Shown here: positions 1-7,122 of the stretch, in pieces | Layout: each line of letters starts with the position of its first letter | Position numbering within the stretch: position 1 is the stretch's first letter | Assembly (NCBI GenBank): GCA_964549135.1 | Contig: CAZJUJ010000001.1 | Coordinates: 34,078-98,077, forward strand | Source: RUG563 sp964549135 | Lineage (GTDB): Bacteria > Bacillota > Clostridia > Christensenellales > Aristaeellaceae | Direction of reading: 5' to 3' | Length of the DNA: 64,000 nt | The notes under the pieces: model-generated | Told to the model about the DNA's origin: nothing | Database searches by the model: none | Seen by the model: only the letters and a program-made list of their open reading frames with translations | Translations under genes and position numbers: made by a program

Positions 1-760
1 GATTGGGCGCGCCCGGGGCCCAGAGATGCTTTTCCGCAGGCGTCAGGGCGATTTTGGCATGGTTTCCATCCACCCGCACGCTGCCGCCGCCCTGGGCCGT
101 GCCCTGGAAGGCGGTCTCGGCCGAAAGCTCCATCCCCGCGGCGTTTCCGTCAATCTTTGCATCCAGATACAGCACGCCGTTTTCCGCATCGGGGATCATC
201 CTTACGGATTTGATATAGACCTTGGGCACCCATTCCAGCCATACCGTCTGCCAGATGCCGGTGGTGCGGGTATAATGGCAGCCCCGGGAATGGAAATCGG
301 GGCATTGCTTGCCGCCGGGCTGACGGCCGGCGCGCAGATGATCCTGGGCGCAGACCACCAGCGTGTTTTCCCCCGCCCGAAGGGCATCGGTAATTTCAAA
401 GGTAAAGGATACATAGCCGCCCTCATGCACGCCCACGGATTGACCATTGACCCAGGCCTCGCATTTGTAATCCACCGCGCCAAAGTGCAGAAGCACCCGC
501 TGGCCCGCGGCCTCCCTGGGCAGCGTGAAATTCCGCCGGTACCAGACCGCCTCCATAAAATCCTTGTAATTCACGCCGGAAAGCTCGCTCTCGGGGCAGA
601 AGGGCACCAGAATCTGATCCTTGAGTTCCCTTTCCATCAGGCCCCGGGCACGGCCGGAATCGCCCAGATCCATCTCGAACTGCCAAATGCCGTTCAGGTT
701 CATCCAGGAGGGCCGGAAAAACTGGGGACGGGGATATTCCGCACGGGGAATGGTATGCAT
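1..760 (-). CDS. Glycoside hydrolase family 2 protein, N-terminal part (truncated by window edge)
   Basis: About 253 N-terminal residues of a GH2 (LacZ/GusB-like) glycosidase that runs off the left edge, so the catalytic TIM barrel is not visible. The reading frame begins MHTIPRAEYPRPQFFRPSWM and shows the sugar-binding jelly-roll typical of GH2: an NLNGIWQFEMD start, WYRRNFTLP, a VNGQSVGVHEGGY strand pair, and YTRTTGIWQTVWLE, a signature common to bacterial GH2 beta-galactosidases and beta-glucuronidases. No signal peptide is seen, so it is probably cytoplasmic. ATG at 760 is preceded by AAGGAGAG at about 8 bases. It is divergent from the AraC gene at 921, its likely regulator. Substrate cannot be told without the barrel. 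Confidence 0.85.
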   Translation of the reverse strand, partial: MHTIPRAEYPRPQFFRPSWMNLNGIWQFEMDLGDSGRARGLMERELKDQILVPFCPESELSGVNYKDFMEAVWYRRNFTLPREAAGQRVLLHFGAVDYKCEAWVNGQSVGVHEGGYVSFTFEITDALRAGENTLVVCAQDHLRAGRQPGGKQCPDFHSRGCHYTRTTGIWQTVWLEWVPKVYIKSVRMIPDAENGVLYLDAKIDGNAAGMELSAETAFQGTAQGGGSVRVDGNHAKIALTPAEKHLWAPGAPN

Positions 761-799
761 ATTTTTCTCTCTCCTTTTCTGCTTTCATTTCCTTCATTC

Positions 800-827
800 A
801 TTTTACCGGATTCCCCCGATTTTTCAA
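800..827 (-). promoter_or_regulatory. Promoter of the GH2 gene
   Basis: TTGAAA (822-827) and TAAAAT (800-805), spacer 16, on the minus strand. It lies 40 bases upstream of the GH2 start, in an AT-rich divergent spacer. Confidence 0.5.
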
Positions 828-847
828 GCAAAAATCATCTTATATTA

Positions 848-876
848 TTGACATATTCTATCGTTTCCTTTATCCT
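848..876 (+). promoter_or_regulatory. Promoter of the AraC-family gene
   Basis: TTGACA (848-853), 17-base spacer, TATCCT (871-876). It is back to back with the GH2 promoter. Confidence 0.65.
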
Positions 877-920
877 GTAGAGGGCCTTGTGCATCCCATT
901 TTTCTTTCAAGGAGCGCGCC

Positions 921-1682
921 ATGGAAATACTGCGCATTCGCCATCGCTGGCCGGAAAAGGCCGGCTTTACCCTGAATCGCCCGGATGGAACGGATGATTA
1001 TGTGCTGCTGCATTTTCATAATCCCGTGCGCCTGCTGCTGGACGGCGTCTGGCAGGATACGCAGCCCGGGGCGCTGATCCTCTTTTCCCCCGCCACGCCC
1101 CAGCGCTTTATCAGCCCCGGGCCGCTGGTGCATGATTGGGCGCATCTGACGGGGGATGTGGAAAGCGAAATTGCCCCCTTCCATCTGCAGTGCAATACCC
1201 TTTATCAGCCCGGCTTCAACCCGCGCATTTCCGAATGGATGGCCCAGATCGAATCGGAATTCTTCGCCCGGCGGATGCATTGGGAGACGGTCTGCCATGC
1301 CCTTTTTCAGCAGCTCTGGATTCATCTGGACAGGAATCTCTCCGGCCAGGCCCCCGCCCCCGTGCCCCGGGAAACGGCGGAAAGGCTGCGCGCCCTGCGG
1401 GAGGATATGCTGCTGCATCCGGAAATGGATTGGTCAAATGAGGGCATGGCCCAGCGCCTGGGGCTCAGCGTATCCCGGCTCTATCCCCTCTACCGCCGCA
1501 TGTTTTCCATTTCTCCCGGCCAGGATCTGATCCTCATGCGCATCGAAAAGGCCAAGAATCTCCTGCTCCAGGGGGAAAGCGTCGCCAATACGGCGGAAAT
1601 GATGGGCTATGCCAATCTGTTCCATTTCATCCGCCAGTTCAAGCAGATTACCGGCGTTACCCCGGGCCAATTCCGGGGATGA
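921..1682 (+). CDS. AraC-family transcriptional regulator
   Basis: 253 residues. The N-terminal half is a cupin-like ligand domain (residues about 10-130, including QPGALILFSPATPQRF and a VHDWAHLTG stretch typical of AraC sensors for sugars). The C-terminal ~100 residues carry two helix-turn-helix motifs: the first around MAQRLGLSVSRLYPLYRRMF and the second ending in the family signature GYANLFHFIRQFKQITGVTP. ATG at 921 has AAGGAG 7 bases upstream. It is divergent from the truncated GH2 gene, the usual arrangement of an AraC activator of a glycosidase operon. The ligand is unknown. Confidence 0.9.
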   Translation: MEILRIRHRWPEKAGFTLNRPDGTDDYVLLHFHNPVRLLLDGVWQDTQPGALILFSPATPQRFISPGPLVHDWAHLTGDVESEIAPFHLQCNTLYQPGFNPRISEWMAQIESEFFARRMHWETVCHALFQQLWIHLDRNLSGQAPAPVPRETAERLRALREDMLLHPEMDWSNEGMAQRLGLSVSRLYPLYRRMFSISPGQDLILMRIEKAKNLLLQGESVANTAEMMGYANLFHFIRQFKQITGVTPGQFRG

Positions 1683-1685
1683 GAA

Positions 1686-1795
1686 AAGCGGCAATGCCTC
1701 CGAAAGCACGGAAGCATTGCCGCTGTTTTTTATGCTGCTGTTTTTGCTGCGCTGGCGTTCAGCCGGGGTCTATTCCGCCATGAATCATCCGGAAT
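1686..1795. repeat. Palindromic repeat copy H (decayed half copy)
   Basis: From the central hairpin rightward this stretch follows the right half of the full repeats: GCATTGC hairpin, T-rich segment, TTTTTGCTG, CTGGCGTTCA (CTGGCATTCA in full copies), then CGCCATGAATCATCC, which is exactly the segment at 53680-53694. The outer hairpin is missing. It lies between the convergent AraC and argF genes. Confidence 0.65.
1687..1731 (+). terminator. Intrinsic terminator of the AraC gene, derived from a decayed palindromic repeat
   Basis: An 11-bp perfect stem (AGCGGCAATGC, 1687-1697; GCATTGCCGCT, 1714-1724) is followed by a run of six T (1726-1731), starting 4 bases after the stop codon. The stem core GCAATGC/GCATTGC is the same as in the central hairpin of the palindromic repeats elsewhere in the window. 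Confidence 0.85.
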
Positions 1796-1804
1796 GCACG
1801 CCCT

Positions 1805-2707
1805 TTATTTCATCAGCTTCACCAGCACGGCCTTCTGGGCGTGCAGCCGGTTTTCCGCCTCGTCAAAAATCTCCCGGGCATGGGCCTCAAATACCGCGCC
1901 GGTGATTTCCTCCTCCCGGTGGGCGGGCAGGCAATGCATCACCATGGCCCCGGGATGGGCCGCCGCCATCAGCGCATCATTCACCTGATAGCCCTTAAAG
2001 GCCGCTTCCCGAATCGCCTTTTCGCTCTCCTGGCCCATGGAGGCCCAGACATCGGTATACACCGCATCCGCATCCGCCGCTGCCTCCATAATATCCTCGG
2101 TGCAGAGGAAATCGCCCTTTTCCTTCGCCCAGGCCATCAGCGCTTCATCGGGCTGATAGCCCTTGGGGCAGCCGATGGCCACCTTCATGCCCATGGTGAT
2201 GCCCCCGGCGATCAGGGAATTGGCCATGTTATTGCCATCGCCGATGAAGCAGAGCTTCTTTCCCTCCAGCGAGCCCATGTATTCCCGAATGGTCATCAGA
2301 TCGGCCAGCACCTGGCAGGGATGGGCGTAATCGGTCAGGCCGTTGATGACAGGAATGCTGCCGTATTCCGCCAGGGCCTCCACCTCCGCCTGCGCAAAGG
2401 TGCGGATCATGATGCCGTCCAGATACCGGGAAAGCACCCGCGCCGTATCCTGCACCGGCTCGCCCCGGCCAATCTGCAGATCATGGGAGGAGAGAAAAAG
2501 CGCGCTGCCCCCCAGCTGATACATGCCCGCTTCAAAGGAAACCCGGGTGCGGGTGGAGGATTTCTGGAAAATCATGCCCAGCGTCTTCCCCGCCAGATGC
2601 GGGTGCGCAATGCCATGCTTCTTTTCATATTTCAATTGATCCGCCAGATCCAGAATGGAGGTGATTTCCTCCTTGGAAAGATCCTGCAGCTTTAGTAAAT
2701 GCTTCAT
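1805..2707 (-). CDS. argF: Ornithine carbamoyltransferase
   Basis: 300 residues. It transfers the carbamoyl group from carbamoyl phosphate to ornithine, giving citrulline (arginine biosynthesis, or the reverse in arginine catabolism). Signatures in order: SSTRTR (residues 50-55, carbamoyl phosphate site), HPCQ (129-132), FIGDGNNMANS (ornithine side) and MHCLPAHR near 260. The open frame extends to an ATG at 2758, but the start at 2707 is preferred: GGAGGG lies 8 bases upstream, the product begins MKHLLKLQDLS as in the family, and the promoter places transcription start near 2763. It is a lone gene with a strong promoter and ArgR-like boxes; no other arg genes are in the window. Confidence 0.95.
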   Translation of the reverse strand: MKHLLKLQDLSKEEITSILDLADQLKYEKKHGIAHPHLAGKTLGMIFQKSSTRTRVSFEAGMYQLGGSALFLSSHDLQIGRGEPVQDTARVLSRYLDGIMIRTFAQAEVEALAEYGSIPVINGLTDYAHPCQVLADLMTIREYMGSLEGKKLCFIGDGNNMANSLIAGGITMGMKVAIGCPKGYQPDEALMAWAKEKGDFLCTEDIMEAAADADAVYTDVWASMGQESEKAIREAAFKGYQVNDALMAAAHPGAMVMHCLPAHREEEITGAVFEAHAREIFDEAENRLHAQKAVLVKLMK

Positions 2708-2743
2708 GCTGTAACCGCCCTCCTCGCCGCGATATGCACCGCG

Positions 2744-2757
2744 AAAATAATTATTCA
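2744..2757 (-). promoter_or_regulatory. ArgR-like operator box 2
   Basis: On the minus strand TGAATAATTATTTT fits the left half and centre of the ARG box (TGNATWWWWATNCA) and lies just downstream of the argF transcription start. Confidence 0.5.
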
Positions 2758-2763
2758 TATGTC

Positions 2764-2777
2764 TGTATAATTATAAA
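2764..2777 (-). promoter_or_regulatory. ArgR-like operator box 1, overlapping the argF -10
   Basis: TGTATAATTATAAA (plus-strand reading) matches the ARG box except the last C and covers the -10 hexamer. Six bases separate it from box 2, as in tandem ARG boxes. Confidence 0.55.
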
Positions 2778-2798
2778 ACCTATTTTCCCCTTTGTCAA
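2770..2798 (-). promoter_or_regulatory. argF promoter (consensus sigma-A)
   Basis: TTGACA (2793-2798), 17-base spacer, TATAAT (2770-2775): a perfect consensus. The leader is about 55 bases. Confidence 0.9.
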
Positions 2799-2830
2799 GC
2801 ATTTTCTTCCTGAGATATCAAGAGGAATTA

Positions 2831-3127
2831 TTGCGGGAGGATGCGTTTTCGTCAAAAGTACCCTCCCGCACCCTCCCGAAAACCGGTTCTGGATGGAGCA
2901 TGGATGAATCCTGCCAAATTGAATGCCAGTGAAGCAAAAAAAGAATATCAATAGATAAAACAACAGCAATGCTTCTGCGTTTGATCGAGCATTGCTGTTT
3001 TGTTTCTAACCGCTTGTTTCCTGTTGCTTCACTGGCATCCAATCTGGTTTTTCTTTTTTGTATCATCCAGAGGTGGTTTTCGGGAGGGTGCGGGAGGGTA
3101 CTTTTGACGAAAACGCATCCTCCCGCA
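2831..3127. repeat. Palindromic repeat copy A
   Basis: A nested palindrome. The outer 54 bases are a perfect inverted repeat (2831-2884 against 3074-3127), including a variant GCGTTTTCG that is present at both ends. Then come inverted segments TCTGGATG/CATCCAGA and ATGCCAGTGAAGCAA/TTGCTTCACTGGCAT, and a central 11-bp hairpin (AACAGCAATGC 2962-2972, GCATTGCTGTT 2989-2999) with A-rich sequence before and T-rich sequence after. It lies between the 3' end of the HPr-nucleotidyltransferase gene and the argF promoter. No coding potential is supported. Confidence 0.9.
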
Positions 3128-3175
3128 AAAACATGCCCCGTTCCCTGGTTCCCCGCAGCCCCCCTCGTCAGGGCA

Positions 3176-4201
3176 TTACTTATTCAGTTCCTCCATGGCG
3201 TCATAGCAGAAATCCTCCGCCTGCACCCGATCATAGAACATATCGCGTCCGCACTGGTAGGCGTTAAGCGCCGCCTGAATAACCCCCTGATGGGCGTGGG
3301 GCAGATTTTTCAGGCCCCATTCGCCGCCCTGTTTTTTGGATAGCACCAGGTTTTCCCTTAGATAGGCCAGCGCCCGGCAGAGGTTCAGCACATAATAGAT
3401 GGGCTGCTCATGCAGATGCTCACCGGAATCTGCGGTATCCTCCCGCAGGGCGCAGAGGGCATCCTCCCGCTTCACCTGGCCAAACACCCGGGCCACGCTG
3501 GGCCCAAGCAGCGGCACGCCAAAGGTATGCAGGCTCAGGATATGCGCCGTCAGATCCACATCCTCGCCATGCATTCTTTCGCAGAAGCCCTTGGGATTGC
3601 GCTCATAATCTCTGAGCCAGCGCTGGGAAAAATGCAGCTCATAGGGCATGGGAAAAACGGGCTCCCGGCAGCTATCCTCCAGCAGCACGCTCATTTCAAA
3701 GCCCTTGGGCGGCGCCTCCTCCCGAAGGGAGTAGAGGCATTCCACCAGGGCGATTTTCTTTTCCACCGGCACGGGGCGGCGCACCACCACCAGAAAATCA
3801 ATATCGCTGGCCTCCCATTGGAAGCAGCCCGCCGCCAGAGAGCCATGCAGATAAATGCCCGTCAGATTCTCCGCAAGCAGGGTGGCATACCGATCCTTGA
3901 TTTTCTGCATCAGCTCAGCCGCATCCGCCGCATCCTTAACCGGGGCAACCCCGGAATCCAATAGCTTCATGATCTCCTGGGCGGCCAGGGCCTCATCCTC
4001 GCCCTCCACGATCATCGTTACCGGCTTTTCCCCGGTAATCCCCATGGAAAGCAGCCCCAGCATGGATTTGCCGTTAATGGTGCGGTTTTGATGCTCAAAT
4101 AATATCCGGGAGGAATATTTCCCGGCCAGATGCACCAGATGCTCAATCTGCATCCGGTTCAGCGGGGTTATTTTCGATAGATTCAGGCTCTCTTTGATCA
4201 T
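3176..4201 (-). CDS. Crh-like HPr domain fused to an AadA-type nucleotidyltransferase
   Basis: 341 residues, one uninterrupted frame. Residues 1-86 are an HPr fold: the stretch NGKSMLGLLSMG contains Ser46, the HPr kinase site, in exact family numbering, followed by EGEDEALAA. The catalytic His15 is Asn15 and Arg17 is Met17, so phosphotransfer from enzyme I is not expected, as in Bacillus Crh. Residues about 95-341 match ANT(3'')/AadA nucleotidyltransferases: HGSLAAG (119-125) with D133 and D135 of the GS...DxD metal site, and the C-terminal domain motif LNLCRALAYL followed by SKKQGGEWGL. ATG at 4201 is chosen from the HPr numbering and GAGGA upstream; ATG 4216 is possible. It overlaps the whiA 3' end by 59 bases and is the last gene of murB-whiA, the place where Firmicutes often keep crh/HPr. 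The substrate is unknown; resistance should not be assumed. Confidence 0.85.
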   Translation of the reverse strand: MIKESLNLSKITPLNRMQIEHLVHLAGKYSSRILFEHQNRTINGKSMLGLLSMGITGEKPVTMIVEGEDEALAAQEIMKLLDSGVAPVKDAADAAELMQKIKDRYATLLAENLTGIYLHGSLAAGCFQWEASDIDFLVVVRRPVPVEKKIALVECLYSLREEAPPKGFEMSVLLEDSCREPVFPMPYELHFSQRWLRDYERNPKGFCERMHGEDVDLTAHILSLHTFGVPLLGPSVARVFGQVKREDALCALREDTADSGEHLHEQPIYYVLNLCRALAYLRENLVLSKKQGGEWGLKNLPHAHQGVIQAALNAYQCGRDMFYDRVQAEDFCYDAMEELNK

Positions 4202-5150
4202 TCTTTTCTTCCTCATTGCTGGCGGATGCGCCTATTATCTCCATTAATTTGCGCATCCTGTGATTTACTCCCGATTTGCTCAGCGGAACGGGCAGCATCT
4301 GCCCGATTTCCTCCAGGGATGCTTCCGGGTGAAGCAGCCGGAGCCTGCCGATCTCCTGCATATCCCGGGGCAGCCCCCCAAGACCGGCCTGCAGGGAATA
4401 GCGCTTGATGGCCTGGGCCTGCCGGGCCCCGGCGGATAATTGCTTTTTCAGATTGGCCTCATCGCAGTTCCGGGCGCGATTGGCCTGATTGCGGGATTCC
4501 CGGCGAATCCGCACGTTTTCCATTTCCATCAGGGCGTTATGCGCCCCCATCAGGGCCAGGCAGGAAACCACGTCATCCCCCTTTTTGAGGTAAACGATTT
4601 CGCCCCCCCGGCGCTTGGCCACTGCCGGGGAAACCCCGCTCTTTTCCAGCATGCCCGTCAGCATTTCCGTGCGCACGCCGGAGGAAACAAACTCCAGATG
4701 ATATTCCTTTTCGGGATTGGTCATGGCCCCGGCCCCCAGAAACGCCGCCCGTACAAAGGCCGCCCGGCAGCAGCGCCTGGTCATGGCTGCCCGGGGAACG
4801 CCCCGGTAAATGGCCCCCTCCTCCGATTCTCTGAGCATGCGCAGGGCGATGAGCAGCCGCCTGCTCTCCGCCTCCGGCACCGTCAGCACCGATACGCGCC
4901 TGCCGCCCAGGCGCTTATGCCGGGTGAATTCCAGCACGGGGGTAATTTCCAGCCGCCGCTTGAGCAAAAGAAAAATACGCTTGGCCAGCGGCGCGCTTTC
5001 CACCTCATAAACCACCCGCACCCTGCCGCCCCCGCTCAGGCGCAGGGAGGCGCAGGTCTGGGTCAGGGCGCTTAATTCAGCCAGCATGCAGCAGGCCTTT
5101 TCCGGCCGGATGCGAAGCAGCTCCTGCTTGACAAGGGCAGAAAAGCTCAT
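4143..5150 (-). CDS. whiA: WhiA DNA-binding protein
   Basis: 335 residues. WhiA has a LAGLIDADG-like N-terminal domain and a C-terminal helix-turn-helix, and acts in cell division and chromosome segregation in Firmicutes (sporulation in actinomycetes). Visible here: the MSFSALVKQELLRI start, GAMTNPEKEYHLEF (the conserved LAGLIDADG-core stretch), NQANRARNCDEANLKKQ before the HTH, and LPVPLSKSGVNHRMRKL in the recognition region. The C-terminal tail is acidic/Asn-rich and overlaps the next gene. The ATG shares an ATGA overlap (5147-5150) with the murB stop, implying translational coupling. Confidence 0.93.
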   Translation of the reverse strand: MSFSALVKQELLRIRPEKACCMLAELSALTQTCASLRLSGGGRVRVVYEVESAPLAKRIFLLLKRRLEITPVLEFTRHKRLGGRRVSVLTVPEAESRRLLIALRMLRESEEGAIYRGVPRAAMTRRCCRAAFVRAAFLGAGAMTNPEKEYHLEFVSSGVRTEMLTGMLEKSGVSPAVAKRRGGEIVYLKKGDDVVSCLALMGAHNALMEMENVRIRRESRNQANRARNCDEANLKKQLSAGARQAQAIKRYSLQAGLGGLPRDMQEIGRLRLLHPEASLEEIGQMLPVPLSKSGVNHRMRKLMEIIGASASNEEEKNDQREPESIENNPAEPDAD

Positions 5151-6052
5151 AGGTCATTCCCCAGAATGCGCACTTCGTTTTCCAGATGCACGCCGAAGCG
5201 CGCCTGCACGGCCTGCTGCACCTTTTCCTTCAGCGCAATAAAATCCGCCGCCGTGGCATCGCCCCGGTTGATCAGAAACCCGGCATGCTTCTCACTTACC
5301 TGCGCGCCCCCCACGGAAAGGCCCTTGAGCCCCGCCTGATCAATCAGCGTTCCGGCGAAATAGCCCTGGGGCCGCTTGAAAAAGGAGCCGGCGCTGGGAT
5401 ATTCCAGCGGCTGCTTTTCCCTGCGCCTTGCGGCCAGATCGCGCATGGTTTCCTCAATGGCGGCATGCTCCCCCTTTTCCAAATGGAAGGAGGCCCCCAG
5501 AATGATCCAGTTTTCCTCCATGGCCCGGGTATGGCGATAGGAAAAATCCATCCGGGCTGCATCAATTTCCCGGATGCAGCCGTTTTCCAGAATGCGGACG
5601 GAGGAAACCACCCGGCTCATTTCCCCGCCATAGGCCCCGGCGTTCATATATACGCCGCCGCCCACCGTGCCGGGAATGCCCTGGGCAAACTCCAGGCCGG
5701 TATAATCCTCCTCCAGCGCCCGGCGGGCCAATTGGCTCATCAGCGCCCCGGCCTGGGCATACAGCCCCTGCCCGCTTTTTTCGATTCGGGAAAAACAGGG
5801 GCCCAGATGCACCGCCGCCCCGCGGAAGCCGCCATCGCGGATCAATAGATTGGAGCCATTGCCCAGCAGCAGCACGGGCACGCCTAAATCCGATGCGGCC
5901 TTCAGCACGCCGCAGATTTCATTTTCCGTTTCGGGTTCCACAAAATAATCCGCCGGGCCGCCTACCCGAAGGGTGGTATACCTTTTCAAGGCCACGCCCT
6001 GCCGGATTTCCAAACCCGGGCAAAGAGCATGGACGCACATTTCAAAATTCAT
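5147..6052 (-). CDS. murB: UDP-N-acetylenolpyruvoylglucosamine reductase
   Basis: 301 residues. FAD enzyme that reduces UDP-GlcNAc-enolpyruvate to UDP-MurNAc in peptidoglycan synthesis (cytoplasm). Seen: TLRVGGPADYF, LLGNGSNLLIRDGGF, GIPGTVGGGVYMNAGAYGGE for FAD binding, YPSAGSFFKRP with the proton-donor serine, and ENEVRILG with the C-terminal glutamate. The frame extends to 6100, but the start at 6052 fits the family and the promoter at 6072-6100. It is first gene of murB-whiA-HPr/NTase. Confidence 0.95.
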   Translation of the reverse strand: MNFEMCVHALCPGLEIRQGVALKRYTTLRVGGPADYFVEPETENEICGVLKAASDLGVPVLLLGNGSNLLIRDGGFRGAAVHLGPCFSRIEKSGQGLYAQAGALMSQLARRALEEDYTGLEFAQGIPGTVGGGVYMNAGAYGGEMSRVVSSVRILENGCIREIDAARMDFSYRHTRAMEENWIILGASFHLEKGEHAAIEETMRDLAARRREKQPLEYPSAGSFFKRPQGYFAGTLIDQAGLKGLSVGGAQVSEKHAGFLINRGDATAADFIALKEKVQQAVQARFGVHLENEVRILGNDL

Positions 6053-6071
6053 TCTTTTCAATCCCCCAAGC

Positions 6072-6100
6072 ATTATAGCAAAATTCCCACAGCCTTGCAA
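6072..6100 (-). promoter_or_regulatory. murB operon promoter
   Basis: TTGCAA (6095-6100), spacer 17, TATAAT (6072-6077) preceded by TGC (extended -10). The leader is very short, about 13 bases. Confidence 0.75.
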
Positions 6101-6156
6101 GAGCTGCGGGAGATAGGATTGTATTTTCTGTAATTTTTTATACCATTCAGTGCCTT

Positions 6157-7104
6157 TTATTGGACAGAAGGATAAGAAATCAGCGCGCCCTCGGACAGAA
6201 TCTGCAGATCATAGCCATCGGCGGGCAGAAGCGCCGTGCAGCCGATGGGCAGATCCATGCTTCCCTCCGCCCAATGGATTTCCGTTTTGCCGGTGGCGGT
6301 CAGGATGGCAAAGCGCCGCGCATCCCGGGGCAGCACGCCGGAAAAATGCATGAGCCGCTCCAACACGAAATATTTTTCATCCAGCAGCCTGAAATGCCCG
6401 GGGGCCAATTCCTTTTCCTCCGCCGCCTGCAGCTGGGCCGCGGTATCCGTTACATCCACCGCCTTTTCCAGATGCAGCTGGCGCTTATTGCCCTGCTGAT
6501 CCCTGCGCTCCCAATCGTAGAAGCGATAGGTCACATCGCTGGACTGCTGAATTTCGTAAAGGACGATGCCCGCGCCGATGGCATGCACCATCCCGGCAGG
6601 GATATAATAGGTTTCCCCCGCCTTGACATCCACCCGCCTTAATAGGCCCTCCACCTGCGCCCCCGCCCGGGAGGCGGCAAGCAATTCCTCCTTGGTGACA
6701 TGCTCCTTCACGCCATAGACCAATTGGGCCCCGGGCTCCGCATAAAGGATATGCCATGCCTCGGTCTTTCCCAGCTTATTCTCCACGCGCCTGGCATATG
6801 CATCATCCGGATGCACCTGCACAGAGAGCGTATCCCGGGCATCCAGCAGCTTCAGCAGCAGCGGGAAGGGCGCATGAACCCCGCTTCCCGTCAGCCTTTC
6901 CCCGTATTTTTCAATGAGCGCGGGCAGCGTATTCCCCGCTTCATCCCGGCTTTCCAGCCCCGGAATGGCGCTGACCTCCAGGGCCTCCCCCGTCCGCGCA
7001 TCCGGAATATTCTTTCCAAAGAGCGTGCGCAGCCCCTCGCCGCCCCAGGGGGTCATGGAGCTGAAGCGATAGGCAGGGGTCATCAGAATGGGCGCAAGCG
7101 GCAT
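6157..7104 (-). CDS. manA: Mannose-6-phosphate isomerase, class I
   Basis: 315 residues. Zinc enzyme interconverting mannose-6-P and fructose-6-P. Zinc ligands are visible in SVQVHPDD, the Glu of GKTEAWH, and the His of PAGMVHAIGAG; LYEIQQSSDVTYRFYDW is the family cupin strand. The length fits the short bacterial form. ATG at 7104 has GGAGGA 8 bases upstream. It is last gene of the minus operon that starts at 12269; it follows the DUF1667 gene after 18 bases. Confidence 0.93.
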   Translation of the reverse strand: MPLAPILMTPAYRFSSMTPWGGEGLRTLFGKNIPDARTGEALEVSAIPGLESRDEAGNTLPALIEKYGERLTGSGVHAPFPLLLKLLDARDTLSVQVHPDDAYARRVENKLGKTEAWHILYAEPGAQLVYGVKEHVTKEELLAASRAGAQVEGLLRRVDVKAGETYYIPAGMVHAIGAGIVLYEIQQSSDVTYRFYDWERRDQQGNKRQLHLEKAVDVTDTAAQLQAAEEKELAPGHFRLLDEKYFVLERLMHFSGVLPRDARRFAILTATGKTEIHWAEGSMDLPIGCTALLPADGYDLQILSEGALISYPSVQ

Positions 7105-7122
7105 GATGCATATCCTCCTTTT

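Noticed and set aside
2831..3127. Repeats as a CRISPR array or an insertion sequence
   Set aside because: No regular short repeat/spacer pattern and no cas genes; no transposase frame inside or near any copy.
2818..3343. Small ORFs with shared peptides (for example EPVFGRVREGTFD, CFTGIQFG) in every palindromic repeat
   Set aside because: The same peptides recur only because the DNA repeat recurs; frames differ between copies, there is no ribosome site, and the sequence is explained by hairpins. Gene finders are likely to call them hypothetical proteins.
3176..4201. Calling the fusion a streptomycin/spectinomycin resistance gene
   Set aside because: Only the fold matches AadA; the HPr fusion and the whiA operon context argue for a housekeeping or regulatory role.
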